From Vitellaria paradoxa (lineage: Eukaryota > Streptophyta > Magnoliopsida > Ericales > Sapotaceae): a DNA stretch of 64,000 bases. Of this stretch, positions 34,698 through 47,430 are shown piece by piece. Within the stretch, counting starts at the first letter, position 1; the number at the start of each line of letters is the position of its first letter. Under the pieces are notes generated by a model. It saw only the letters and a list, made by a program, of their open reading frames with translations. It did not search any database and was not told the DNA's origin. Made by a program: the position numbers and the translations under genes. The stretch spans positions 35,949,389 through 36,013,388 of the forward strand of contig CM034240.1 of NCBI GenBank assembly GCA_019916065.1, given 5' to 3'.

Positions 34698-36344
34698 TGT
34701 GATGGTCCGGAAAAAAAAAAAACAAAAAAAAAAAAGAGAAATGTGATCATGGCAGCAATCCTCGGCAGCAAAGACTTGTAAGTCTTCTTTACCTTGGTGA
34801 CCAAGGCTGCCATTTGGACTTATCCACATGGAGCCAAAAATTTTTTGCCAGCCACCATATCTACAAATAGCACCATGATGGAACTTCATTCTAGGAGGGG
34901 CAAGTGGGCCACTCAAAGAGCCCCACTTGTGGGGCTTTGTATATATATATATGGGAAAGGGGTGATGCCGTGGGACACCAAGCCGGGAAAAAGAAAGAAA
35001 ATCGAGAAGAAAAAATGAGGAGAAAAAGAAAAAGAGAAGGAAGAAGAGAGAGGAAAACAAAAGGTTAGTTTTTTAACCCAAATTAAATTCTAAGCCTTTT
35101 AATTAAATTCATTTCTCACGCGCCTGCGCTGTCCAATTTTGAAAAGGTGGTTTGGTGTGCACATACGGCAAATCCCCACTTCTCCAACCCAAGGAACGAG
35201 GTAGGGAAATTAATGTATTATTTATACTTTTTGTGATGTTTATTTTGATAGGAAATAATTGTGAGGTTAAGTTTATATTATTATTAAATTAATATTAAGT
35301 TGATAACTAGATTTTCAGTGGCATTGAAATTGTGATTAAATTGATGAAATTTTCTATGCAATGCCGAGACATGCTATAATATGTTGGAACATGCTGAATA
35401 TGTGTTTATTGTGAAACGGATGATAAAATGAAAATATAAAATTGTGGAAGTTGATACACACTCATGGATATTGTTGCTAATCTTTAACAACGTAAAAGGG
35501 AAAACCTAAGAAAATGTTGATTTTGTGGGAAAAGTGAGGGTACTATATAAAAATAGGGAGGGTCAAGAGATTCCCTTGGGTTGAAAAACCCTAAACCTGC
35601 GCAGGGTCGGGTAAATCGTGCCCATGGACTAGTAATCCAAAACGACGACGAATGTAGTAAAGGCTCATCGTGGCCCTTGGAATTGGATCCTTAAACGACG
35701 ACGCAGGAGTGCGTCGCGACCCATATAATTATATGAACTGGCGATGGTTTTGCACTACCACTATGATTGTGGGATAGTCTTGCAGAGTATCCTTCTCCAC
35801 ATTGGGAAAATAAAATAATAAATGAAGAGATATTGACAAGAGAACTAAAAGTTACGAATGATGTGTTTTATTCTGCTACATATTGACGTATTTAATAATT
35901 TCTTGCTACATTCATTATTTTACATAATTCTTAAAAGGCATTATAAAAAGTATAAATCTATACGTCGGGAGCACACGTGGCTCAGTGCTTACGTCCCTAC
36001 AGATTGTATTGCAGGTGTGGATCCCGAGACCTAGAAGAACTGGCCTAGCTAATAAATCTTACAGATGTATTAAATAAAATTTTCTTTTTATGTAATGACC
36101 TCTAAAGTTTAATGTATGTAAACAAATACTGCTTTATAAATGGATATGGGTGACAGTATTCAGCTTTGATTTTTAATTGAGTATGCAATTTATCATAAAA
36201 GTAATCAATTTTATTGACTATATAAATGGAAAGCATGGTCATGTACTCTGAAGATATAAATGGCAGGATTATAGTAAGTCAGGTGTGATAAGTTTTTCAT
36301 TCTAAACTCAGCCCTCGAGACCTTAGAATTTCGGGGGTGTGACA
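34698..36344 (+). repeat. 3' LTR (1647 bp)
   Basis: It follows the polypurine tract TAGGGAGGGGAGAA, begins TGTGATGGTCCGG, and ends GGGGGTGTGACA before the target duplication GCAAG. Confidence 0.92.
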
Positions 36345-36577
36345 GCAAGTGATTATCGAATTCATTCGATTTTTTCAGCAAGTAGTTATTGATATTGTTT
36401 AATATTTTCAACAAGTTCCTGTTGAAATTTTATATAGGTTTTTTAGAGTGTGGATTATGTGTAGTAAATATGGAAGATAAGAATGTCATTTTATATTAGG
36501 GCAATTTTCTCTTAAGATGAAAAAAAATTAATTGGGATATGGGAGAAAAAAATAGGGCTGCGAATAGCGGCACCCTT

Positions 36578-37425
36578 AGTTTATTAGATTATTATTAAAA
36601 AAATAATGATAAATATATATGTATAAATACTAATTTATATAATATAAATTTAAAATATTAATGTAAAGTATAATAATTGAAAATACTAATACAGAAAAGG
36701 TTGATAAAAAAATTAATAAATTAATTACAATGGAATGTTTATTTCCATGTTTAGTTTATTAGATTTGGAGTGTCAAAAATTCAATAAAATTCTTTGGAAA
36801 CATGTCCGACCAGTGTGAAGGGTTCTTTTAACATGGTCGGGCAGTTGTCTTTACGATGCTGATACCTTTAGATCTTTGAGTCCTTGCTTGGATCCTGCAA
36901 TACACTACTAGCCGGGCGGGGTTCGACTGAATGTCCTTCCGACATTCAAGTTAGCACTTATAGAGAAAAAAGGTGATGTCGGAAGTAAATTTGGCATAAT
37001 TCTAGTTAAACAAATAGTACTTACATTTCTCTTCAAGTCTTCTCCTATTTATAGTTTTCTAGGCATATGTATATTTGTTATAAAAGATAGATAGGGCTTC
37101 AACCCCGAGAATAACGGGTAGTGGGCTCAAAATTGGCTGAGATCATGGGTAGTGGCACAGTGTACTGCTCGTACCCTTATCAAACGTGACAAAAAGGTGG
37201 CAACCTGAATGGCTGCCATATGTTTCTTTTCTAGATGCTTACCACATGTCTGAATACCCCGTTTAAGATTATTAATAAAAGAAAGTAATGATAATTTATA
37301 TATATGTATAATTACTAATTTATATGTAATATAAATTTAAAATATTAATGTGAAGTATAATAATTTAACGTACTAATATAGAAAAGGTTCATAAAAATTT
37401 AATAAATTGATTATAATGTAGCTTT

Positions 37426-37456
<31 letters not shown>

Positions 37457-38460
37457 CACCATATCATAATATAAATATTTTTTTTGTTAATACTAAAGGT
37501 ACAAAGGTAACTTTATAACATTAAATTAATTAGGCAAATTAATTAGGCTTGTCAATGGGTCGGGTCTGAATTAGATCTAGACCTGATGTAGATTGGGATT
37601 TAGATCTAAAAATAGTAGATTCGATCTAGATACAAAAATAGTTGGGTCCAATCCACAAAATCCAGATAAGATCCATATACACAAATCTGACTTGTTTTGA
37701 AAAATAAGGTTTTTTTTTTTTTTCAAAACCATCATTTCATAAAAATAAAAATATATACATTCTATTCAATATATATAATGAAAATATATTTTATTCATTT
37801 ATACAAAATCATGAATGACAATACTTAGACAATAGACAAATCAACTTTGTTTATAATAATTAATTTTTATTTTAATAAAATATTTAATTTTATTAATTTT
37901 TTAAAAATTTAATTAAATGTAATAAATTATATTGCATATAGTTAATTAATTTAATTAAAAATAAGATATATTAAATTATTTTAATTATACTATTTATTAA
38001 AAATAATTTAATTTAATAAAAATAAAGTATATTAAATATAATTTAATTATCTTATTTATTAGAAATAATTGAATAAAATGTATTTCATATTAATTTAATT
38101 AATTTAAAATTATTATTTATTTTTTAAATTAACTAAATTAATAATAATTATTTAATTTATTTTAGTTAATTTAATTATGCAATTTATTTTATAATTAATT
38201 AAATTAAATATATTATTTATTAAAATTAATTTCATTTTAATAAATATTTCAGTAAAATAATTCATTTTAATATGATGGAATAAAAATAGACATAGTGTTA
38301 AAATTGACAAAATATTTACAACACAAAAAAAAAAAAGCAAAAAGGTATTTTTTTTGTTTACATTTTTCTATTTAAACTTTTTTGAAAAGAAAAAATATAA
38401 AAACAAATTTAACAAGCATGTTTTTTTTGTTTGTTTTCAAAAATCTGCAAGCCTATATAT
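36578..38460. repeat. Continuation of dispersed repeat copy A: AT-rich units, hAT-like 5' end and an inserted GC-richer segment
   Basis: 36580-36740 and 37263-37470 are two copies of one AT-rich unit (AATACTAATTTATATAATATAAATTTAAA) that also occurs at 43330-43500. Between them (about 36785-37262) lies a GC-richer segment with CTCCTATTTATAGT near 37045, possibly a solo LTR, ends not resolved. At 37544 begins TAGGCTTGTCAATGGGTCGGG, a hAT-like terminus also found at 43582. The AT-rich core 37780-38440 recurs at 43790-44470 and 48280-48960. No genes. Confidence 0.65.
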
Positions 38461-38892
38461 ATATATATATATATATTAATTACAATTTTTTACTTGAATA
38501 AATCTTTAAAAATTTGACCAAAATATAATTCTGTAAGCTAAAAATGTAGTATGACTTCTTGGAAATCTTTGCATAATTGTATCTTAATTGTTATGTGTGT
38601 TTTTGGTGCTACTAAAATTCTATATATTTTTTGTTTGCAATGTTGTTTGTACATTTTTTTTTTTCAAATCCCATAAAAGAAAACACATTTGCTCTCTTTA
38701 TTATTCTTGCCAATTATTTTCAGTATTGAAGGTAAATAATTGCCAACTATTACTTGTGCACAAAGCTTGGATAGGTCCGTTAGGCTGTTGTGTACCGCAT
38801 ATGACCAGTTTGTCTCGAAGAAATGCATTTGGATGACATGCCCTGACAAGTGTTAAAGGCGTATTTAAATCTTCTTTATTTTTTACCATTCC

Positions 38893-38925
<33 letters not shown>

Positions 38926-39293
38926 TTATGGATGTCTATTGCCTCCACATGCATGGGACATATAGGGACTGCTTGCGGTTTGAAGAAAATAAAATTGAGG
39001 CTAATGATTTGAATAAAAAAGAAAGTATGCACTTGTCAATTTAAATCTGATATAGTTGTAAGACTTGCTCTGCTTTGTTAATTTTTTTTTAATTACCTCC
39101 TCATGATGGAGTTTTTGGTAGTTATTTATTATTATTCTATTATGTGGGAATGTTCACATATTATCTTTTATATTATCTTTTACTTAACTTAATTAGTAGC
39201 CCACTAGTCTTGTCAGACCCACGCAAGGAGGAATTTGGGTTACTCTATCTTATGTAAAATCCCAGTCCTCACATCTTTTGAAGAGAAGATTAA
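38461..39293. other. Intergenic DNA with (ATT)n microsatellite
   Basis: A perfect ATT run lies at about 38896-38925. The short overlapping open frames near 38590-39040 show no domain and no codon bias. Nothing else is seen. Confidence 0.6.
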
Positions 39294-39608
39294 GGGTCTG
39301 TTTGGAGTTTTAAAAAATCTTAGAAAATATTAAAATTTCTTTAGTTCTCTATAAAATTTTTCTCACCTCAAACTATATAAATCTCTGTAAGACTTGATTT
39401 GAGAAGTAAAAGAAACCAGTTTTTTTGTGCCAGGAAGGAAAAACTAACTACAAGTTAGTTTTTTTAGTTGTTAACTTTTTAACTTTTTGTTAATTTAACA
39501 TTTTTGCCCTTAAAGGTTTAAAAGAAGATTAAAATGTAAGAGGATAAATTTAATCATTTTAAAAAAAACCAAAAAGTTAGTACCAGCTACTCCTTGCCAA
39601 ACGGAGCC
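39294..39608. mobile_element. Nested MITE sequences
   Basis: An outer terminus GGGTCTGTTTGGAG follows TAA at 39291-39293. An inner element ending GCCAAACGGAGCC at about 39608 matches, in reverse complement, the MITE at 6100-6272. The outer element's right end was not placed with confidence. Confidence 0.55.
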
Positions 39609-41233
39609 AAATCTCTATAAATTTATATATATCTACAAATCCTAACAAATTTTTACAAATCCTAATAAAATATTTACAAGATCCAATAACATTTTTATAA
39701 ATCCCAATAATATTTTTACAGATTTTAACAAGTTCTGACAGAAAAGTTAAAAAGTGTCTACCCAAATATGTTTAAACAAATGAAAATCCATTTGAACGGA
39801 ACTATTCACCTCTATTTTTTGTGATTTGTGGTTTACACTCCTAACGTTAAAAAATAACCCAAACCACATTTTATTTCAATTCTTATAACTGCAAACGAGC
39901 TATAGGTTGGTATATTTTGAAAAAAGTACCAAATGGCTGCTAGTACTTACATCTTTCTCTACTGTTGCTATCCTTCCTCCTAAAATTTCTCCCTACAGAT
40001 GGTTCTTCTTATCTTTTCTCGGCAGGTTATTTTGTTCTCAAATTTCTCTCTTTCCCTTTTCTTATAAGCCGGTTTGTTCTTTAGCTTTTGTGTTACTAGG
40101 TTATCTTTTTTGAGAAGTTTATTAATGTGCTGAATATTTGAATACTATTTCATGATGGTCAAATTAAATTAAATGAAGTAGTTGATTGTCAAAATTTCTT
40201 TGTTCATGACATGACCTATAATGCCTAGCTTGTTCACCATTAGAGCATATATACTTGATGGATTTCATAGTATTTGATTCCTATTTCATCGTGTTCTCCA
40301 AATTAATTGAAACTTTGCATATTGGTAAACCTAGAATTGTATCAACTTGGTATCACAGTTGAATCCTTGGATAATTAGAGCTGAAAATCCTCAGTTTTCC
40401 CAATCTTCATCTCTATTCTTAAAACAAAAGAAACCTTAGGTCCATTCAAAGTCACACAAGGGCTAAACCATTGTTTGAAGTTGGATAGGTCTAACCACTA
40501 TGTGTACAGGTGCAAGATAAAGCTCATTCGATCACTTCACTTCTTTTAAGTGTTATCATACACGTGCTGTTTAACTCACCAAAGTTGAGCTTTTCTCAGT
40601 AGGGGATGATGACGTGAAAGGAAAAGGAAGATATGAGGGTATTTGCAGGAATGGATTTAGGGATCCTATATCTTTATTTTGAGTAATTTGTATTAATAGG
40701 ATTTGTTTATAGATTCATTTTTGACTTAGGATTTTGTTGAATATTTTTAGTAGGATGTTATTTCAATTTACCTAAATTAGAAGATTCTCTAGTTTTCCTA
40801 TGGGTTAATTTTCCTCCTCTCTCTATGTTCTTTCCCTTCAAAGCTTTCTGTTTTTGTGAGTGTCTCTCTCTAGCTTCTTTTCTTCTCATTGCTTCAATTC
40901 TTCTCTCTTATTTGAATCTCTTATGTGCTTCAATTCTTCATTTGTCTTTGATGTTGTTGATTTATTCTTGTTTCATGGGGAGACACCGAACAATAAGGAG
41001 ATTACTATCTTTCATTTTGCTATTATGCCTGAACCTACCAAAGGAGCACATTGAGGATGCTATTGGCATTTAGACTTCTAGGACTTGTAGAGGTGTGTGT
41101 TAGTAGATACTTGGTTTGTTGAAGAGATATTAGACTTTGACAAATTGTTCTCAGATAGATGAGGTTGAGTTGAGATGATGTCTGAGAGGATTTGCTCCAA
41201 AGATTATTAGTGGCGTTCTTGACGAGGTCTAGT
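39609..41233. other. Intergenic DNA with a possible LTR/primer-binding junction at 40344-40355
   Basis: GTATCA followed by ACTTGGTATCACAG near 40339-40358 resembles an LTR end plus an initiator tRNA-Met primer-binding site. No copia or gypsy coding sequence follows that I can recognise. Pyrimidine-rich open frames at 39907-40113 and 40825-41073 have no recognisable domain and are not called. Confidence 0.35.
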
Positions 41234-42513
41234 TGTAATATCCTGGATTTCCATATTAATATAAATAGGTGATTTTTAACAAGTTTTGGATATAATAATA
41301 TGTTATTTTAATCAATTAGTCATTAGGGATGTTAATTGTTAAAATTTTAAAAGAAATGAACCAAAATTTCCAACTTAGCCACATTTGGCAAAAATGAGCA
41401 ATGCACCCGGGTTGTCCAGCCAAGCGCCTGGGGACCATGTGCGAGCACTCGGGCTATAGGACAGCTTGATGGATGTTCTACTTAATTTCTTTTAAGACGA
41501 TGGTCTTTCTAATGCAGGCTAGGACGATAGGGGGCAGGGGGAGGTTCCTGTTGCATGCTTGAAGACCAAGCCAAATCTATGTATATGTATAGATGAGAAA
41601 GAAGGGAGAGAGAGTTTGGATCTGGAGAGAGATGACTTGTAGCCGAGAGTGAACAAGAGGAACTTGATCTTGGTAAGTGAATTGTAAACTCAACCAAATC
41701 CCAAATTGCTTTTGTAGACATAGAATTGAACTTGCCATGATACATCTATACGGGTGATTTGTTATAAGGATCAAAGATTGAGGAGTTTAGTCTACTCAAA
41801 GTTTGAACGCCAAAACTAAGAACTCTGTGTCTTGTGTTCTTCATCGTTTGAACCTCAAGGTAGAGATCTTAAGCCTACAAATAGCATGTATAAGTTGTAA
41901 AAACTAAAGAGGATAGAGATGCGATCTTGTTAAGTGATTATAGTTCTAGAAGCATAAAATTGTGGTTTGATCTTGCCTATGCAAGTATATGTGTTGTATG
42001 TATATGTTGATCAAATTTTGGAGTAGGAATCTATTGTTCATTAAGTCCTAATGAGCATGGAAATAGTGGAGACATGGAATCTTGGACCAAAATTCGTAAT
42101 GGTGGAAGGTTGGAACTGAAAACATCATAAACAAGTAAACAGACCAAAACATAGCACACTGATTTGGCCCCATGCAGGTGGACGAGCAGCCTCGTAAACG
42201 CCTGGGCCTCCCATGCCGGCGCTTGGGCCCTTACAGGGGTACTTGGGTTTTCTCCAAAATGCTATTTTGTAACTTTGTTTGTGTGCTTGCCTTTTATAAG
42301 TTGTTAAATTGAAGGTGTTTTATTGATATTCATAAAATGAATATGATTATTACATGAATGTGAATTTAGATTAAGTTAATAAGATGATGAAATGCTTACA
42401 TAATTCAAAAATATGTTAATGCGCAATTAGTACAAAAGAGATAATTGAAGTGTTTATTATTATGATAGATTTAAATGAGAGGATAAGATCAACGTAATTG
42501 TGTAAATGGAAAT
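41234..42513 (+). repeat. LTR fragment of the GCGCC-rich family, copy 2
   Basis: It starts TGTAATATCCTGG, as many plant gypsy LTRs do, and carries CCAAGCGCCTGGGG and CGCCTGGGCC...GGCGCTTGGG words at 41430 and 42210-42240. The following segment is collinear with 9300-9650. The right end is lost in the tandem duplication that follows. Confidence 0.6.
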
Positions 42514-43183
42514 AAAATGAGCAAATTTGAAACGTGATTTGATATTGTAACATGGGGATGGAAGTTATGGGAAAATAGGAATGGTACAGAGATTACTCTA
42601 AGATTAAAAGACTTGAAATTTGCACAGGGATTGATGTTTAGCTTTTAGTTATACACTATAGCGAGCAGTTACAATCTCTAAAGAGCGTTGTTTGGGCGAC
42701 TAGCCATTGACTATTGCTGAATTTTGATGCTCCAACCTACATCTCATAGGTTTTATAAATGTACACCAAGATCCTTGAAGTTTGTATTACATTCATTCAA
42801 ACTCCCCTCTATTAGATTTTTCATTCAAAAAGTAACTTTTGACCAATTAAATGAGCAAATTTGAAAACGTGATTTAATATTGTATCACCGGGATGGAGGG
42901 TACGAGAAAATAAGAATGGTATAGAGATTACCCTAGAGTTGAAAGACTCGAAATCTGCGTACGGATTGGTGTTCAGCTTTTGCTCATACACTATAGCGAG
43001 CAATTACAATCTCCAAAGAGCGTTGTTCGAGCAACTTGCCACTGACTATTGCCAATTTTTGACGCTCCAATCTACATTTCACAGGTTTTATAAATGTACA
43101 CTAAGATCCCTAAAGTTTATATTACATTCACTTAGACTCCCCTCTATTAGATTTTTTTATTCAAAAAGTAACTTTTGACAAAT
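42514..43183. repeat. Tandem duplication, two ~335-bp copies
   Basis: Copy 1 (42514-42848) and copy 2 (42849-43183) both run from ATGAGCAAATTTGAAA through ATACACTATAGCGAGC and CTCTATTAGATTTTT to AGTAACTTTTGAC. They differ by many point changes, so the duplication is old. Confidence 0.85.
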
Positions 43184-45205
43184 TTATTGATATAAAATTA
43201 CCTTTATACCTTTACTATAAAAAAATGCATGAAAAAAAAAATTGAGATTTAGGTTTTTCTATTGTCATTTGATGCTAATGGAAAGGAAGTATAAGAAAAT
43301 AAGAAACTAAGTTATTCTCTTTTTTATGCTTAGTTCATTAGATTATTACTAGAAAAAAGTATTGATAATTTATATACATGTATAATTACTAATTTATATA
43401 TAATATAAATTTAAAGTATTGATGTGAAATATAATAATTTAAAGTACTAACATAGAAACCATTCATGAAAATTTAATAAATTAATTATAACTTTTATATA
43501 AACAAAAAGATACACCATAATATAAATATTTTTTTATCAATACTCAGGGGTATAAAGATAACTTCATAGCACTAAATTAGTTAGGTTTGTCAATGGGTTG
43601 GGTTTGGATTAGATATGTCAGATCCCAACTCAATCCAAATCAAAAAATAATAGATTTAATTCAAATCTAAAAATAGTTGGGTCTAATCTACAAGATTTAG
43701 ATCAGATCTATATACTTAAGATTTGACCTGTTTTAAAAATAAGTTTCTTTTTAAACCATAATTTTATAAAAATCAATATATATATTTTATTAGATATGTA
43801 TAATAAAAATATATTTTATTCATTTGTACAAAATCATAAACACTAATGCTTAGACAGTAGACAAATCAACTTTGTTTACAATAAATAATTTTTATTTTAA
43901 TAAAATATTTACTTTTATTAATTTTTAAAAACTTAATTAAATTTAATAAATTACACTGCATATTAATTAAATTAATTAAATTAAATTAAATATGTTAAAT
44001 TATTTTTATTTTGATTATACTATTTATTAAAAATAATTTAATGTAATAAAAATAAAATATATTAAATATAGTTTAATTATATTATTTATTAGAAGTAATT
44101 TAATAAAATATATTTCATATAAATTTAATTAATTTAATTAAATTATTTAGTTTTTAAATTAATTAAATTATTAATAATTATTTAATTTAATTTAGTTAAT
44201 TTAAATCTATAATTTATTTTATAAATTTATTAATTCAATTTAATTTAATTATATTATTTATTAAAAATACTTTTAGTTTAATAAATATTTGAATAAAATA
44301 ATTCAATTTAACATGATATAATAAAAATGGACATAGTGTTAAAATTGTTAAATATTTATAACACAAAAAAGAGTAAAAACACATTTTTTATTTATATTTT
44401 TCTATTTAAGTTTTAATTTTTTTGAAAACAAAAAAATATAAAAATAGATTTAACAAACACGTTTTTATCACTTGTTTTAAACATAAATAAAAAAACAGTA
44501 AACATAAACGTTACCAAACCTAACCTTAATGTCTCAAAAATTTTAAATCAACCAAATTTCTTAATATCAAATTAAATATTAATTAAAAAATTGAAGTATT
44601 ATTAAATAGGTATAATTGAATTTGCAGGTTTGATATAAACCATATTAAACCTGACAAATAATATCCCATTATTAAATGGTTATAATTAGGTTTAACCCAT
44701 TTAATAATAATCCACTTATGACCCACTCCAAACTGGCCCGTTTGTCACCTTTAAATATAATATTTCATGTATACTTCATATATATGTACATATGTATATA
44801 TAATAGAGTAAAATAGTCAAAATGATTGATTTTATTGCACATAAATTTTTTTATTCTTAAAATTTTTAAAATGTTTATTTTTTATTTTAAATATTTTATT
44901 TTTAAAAACAATTAGTTTAACGATATCAATCTGAATCCAGTTCTATAAGTCTTTGAACACAATGGATCTAGATTTGTTGGATCACGGATTTAATTGAGTA
45001 GGTCTAATATAATATTATTGGATCTAATTAGGGTCGGATTTGAACCAACTCTAACTTATTGATAGGCCTAGAACTAGTCAAAAATTACCTTTTGGATAGA
45101 AAATCTAATAGAAGGGTTTGAATAAATGTAATATAAACTTTAAGGGGTTTAGATAAATAAATGTAATACAAATTTTAAAGAGTTTAGATGCATATTTATG
45201 AAACC
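43079..45205. mobile_element. Long-TIR element (copy B) containing a hAT-like element at 43582-45070
   Basis: The left arm 43079-43183 (AGTTTATATTACATT, CTATTAGATTTT, AAAAGTAACTTTTGAC) is found inverted at 45073-45205. The right arm has an extra ~44-bp repeat. Inside, TAGGTTTGTCAATGGGTTGGG at 43582 and its inverted counterpart CTTATTGATAGGCCTA at 45070 mark a hAT-like insertion; the flanking 8-mers AAATTAGT and GAACTAGT agree at 6 of 8 positions, a decayed target duplication. A further hAT-like right end (GGCCCGTTTGTCACCTTTAA) lies at about 44740. No transposase was recognised. Confidence 0.6.
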
Positions 45206-45968
45206 TATGGAATTTGTGTACAAAGTTGAAACTGCAACAGGTGTAACTGAAATAAATCCTATAATATATTGGGAGAGTATTTAGGATTAAATGCCCAACT
45301 CATTTTTCTTACAATAAATTATAGCTCTATTTAGTTATTTCCCTAAATTATTGGTTTTTGTTGAACAACTTTATTTAGGTTATAAAATTATATACTTCTT
45401 GATTAGTATGATTGAGTTACAACAACTTTATTGTTGTTATGATATAATTTTTTTTTTTGGTTGACATTTATCACCATTATTTTTTAGTATAATATTTTAA
45501 TTTAAATGAGATTAATTTTAAGTCAATTAGAATTTATTTTTGAAAGACAGAAAGGGAACGAGGCGGCTAGAAAGCTTGTATGAGAATGAGAGAGAGAGTA
45601 ATGTATAGAAAGTGAGGTTGAAGGAGAATTTTAGCTCGAGTGGACAAGCCTAGGAGGTGTTCGGCTGAAGAGAAATTATTTTGGTCTCATTCTCATTTTT
45701 TTTTTCATTTATTATTATTATTATTATTATAAACCATTGCACTTAACTCTTAGTTATGCACGATGAAATGATGTTGATTTTTTTTCCTATTAGAAACATT
45801 AATGTTATTTTACTCACTTCTAAGTTTTATAAAAACAGGGGGTGTGACAATAAATTTAATGAATTTTTGATTAAATAGTATAATATAAATTTTTGGATAG
45901 TCGAATAAAATTTATTTATAAAAAAATAAAATTTTCAGTTATTAAATTTTTTTTTTCCTTAAGTTGAA
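45206..45968. other. AT-rich intergenic DNA with an LTR-end-like motif
   Basis: It contains (ATT)n at about 45712-45733 and ends in GGGGGTGTGACA at 45838-45849, the typical 3' terminus of gypsy LTRs here. The matching start was not identified. No gene. Confidence 0.5.
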
Positions 45969-47430
45969 CTATCTATTCAATTTGATCTCTTTCCTAGCAT
46001 AAATGACATGGGTGAAATAGAGAGAGAATTTTTGCCAGTAAGGTATTTGGGTGTTCCCCTTATCTCCACAAAACTTAAGGCAGTGGATTGTCATGCACTG
46101 GAAGATAGAATCTTGAAGAGGATTAAAACCTGGACAAATCGATTCTTATCCTTTGTGGGTCGTCTTTAGCTTATTCAGTTGGTATTGTTTAGCATTCAAG
46201 CATATTGGAGCTATCATTTTCTACTACCATCTAAGGTTACCAAGTCCATTGAGGGTACTCTATTAACTTTTCTGTGGAATGGGGTGTCTCTAAAACGACA
46301 TGGAATCAAAGTTTCATGGGATGAAGTTTCTTGACCAAAGAAAGAGGGAGGGCTAGGTATAAGGAAAATTAGGGAATGGAATCTTGCTTCCATAATAAGG
46401 TATATTTGGATGTTTAGTCAACCAAGTACTACTTCATTATGGGTATCATGGGTCAAGCAGAACTTTCTAAATAAGGAGCAATTTTGGGTAGCCAAAGTTC
46501 CTTGGAACTGCTCTTGGACTTGGAGGAAAATCCTTAAGTTAAAAGAGAAGGTTAGGCCATTTTTCACAATGCAGATTGGTGATGGTGCTCACACTTCATT
46601 ATGGTTTGATTCATGGATGCCTAGAGGTCCTATATGCCACTCTACTAGTGCTCGAGTTATCTCTGATTCTGGTCTACCAAAGGATGCCAAAGTTAGTGCC
46701 ATCATATCAATGGGACGCTAGAATTGGCCAGTGGCAAATTCTAATGAGCTTCTTGAATTGAAAGAAGAAACTAATTTTATTCTGCCTCCAAATTGCTGTA
46801 GGAGTGATATGGTGCTATGGAATGGAAAGGAAAATTTTTCTATCAAGTCTGCTTGGGAGGTACTTCGTTCTCACTATTGTACTGTACCTTGGAAGTATAT
46901 TGTCTGGTTTAAGTGCCATATTCCTCGTCATTCCTTCATTTTATGGACTGCTATTCGATAAAGGTTAACTACTCAAGATAGACTTCTCTCATTTAGGATG
47001 ATTCAGCATATGCATTGTCATCTTTGTGGGGATGATGTTGAGAATCATGATCACTTGTCCTTTGGTTATCCTTTCTCTTTTAGGATTTGGAAGGTAGTTC
47101 TTGACAAAATGTGGTCTTTAAGCCTCTTTTTCATCTTGGTCAGATACTTGGTCTTGGGCATGTTCTATATTTAAAGGATCTTTCTTACTTACTACAATTG
47201 GAAAACTCTCTTTTGCTGCTACTGTATATTGGATCTAGAGAAAAAGGAACTCACGGTATCATGGTGAAACTCCTAAGAATAAGCTCACAGTGATAACAAT
47301 GATTATGGACTTGGTTCGGTTAAGATTAATGGATAGCACGGACTTCCCAAGATGTTCTACTAATCTTCATTTGATTCAATATTGGCAACTTTCTCCATCA
47401 CTGGTTGATGATTAGGTTGGTTTATGTTTG
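45969..47430 (+). pseudogene. L1-type LINE fragment: C-terminal part of ORF2 with zinc-binding domain
   Basis: Reading in mixed frames: LPVRYLGVPLISTKL, FLWNG, KVSWDEVS, KKEGGLGIRKIREWNLA, then WKNG-like WLKLKEKVR and DGAHTSLWFDSWMPRGP, then IKSAWEVLR, WFKCHIPRHSFILWTAI and a zinc-ribbon CHLCGDD..NHDHLSF. This is the order of the end of plant LINE ORF2 (after the RT fingers/palm) followed by the reverse-transcriptase zinc-binding domain. Endonuclease and the catalytic RT core are missing, so it is 5'-truncated as LINE insertions usually are. Stops occur at about 46168, 46333, 46719 and 46959. No clear poly-A tail or target duplication was found. Confidence 0.8.

Larger units (their letters stand above)
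29607..36349 (+). mobile_element. Tekay-type Ty3/gypsy element with two LTRs, TSD GCAAG and deleted 5' interior
   Basis: The 5-bp direct repeats GCAAG at 29607-29611 and 36345-36349 bound an element with LTRs 29612-31257 and 34698-36344 (about 3% different by eye). The interior lacks the primer-binding site, gag and the first part of protease; in their place lies a 63-bp copy of the 3' flank (31258-31320). Protease remnant, RT, RNase H, integrase and chromodomain follow in order with several stops. It is related to the element at 1-6099 but clearly diverged from it. Confidence 0.93.
29340..36577. mobile_element. MITE (about 500 bp without insert) with TTA target duplication, split by the gypsy element
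   Basis: The left end GGGTGTCGCTATTCTTAATCC and the right end GGGCTGCGAATAGCGGCACCC are inverted repeats. TTA lies outside both. The homologous uninterrupted locus at about 43310-43340 reads through without it and acts as an empty site. The interior has degenerate ~45-50-bp repeats with AACAAGTTCCTGTTGAA-like words. The gypsy element occupies 29607-36349. Confidence 0.7.

Noticed and set aside
40825..41073. Overlapping hydrophobic open frames (F/S/L-rich)
   Set aside because: They arise from a TC-rich tract that gives Phe/Ser/Leu in every frame; no domain is visible.
41234..45849. One large LTR or element from TGTAATATCC (41234) to GGGTGTGACA (45849)
   Set aside because: The flanking pentamers (CTAGT and ATAAA) do not match and several unrelated repeats lie between, so the two ends cannot be paired.
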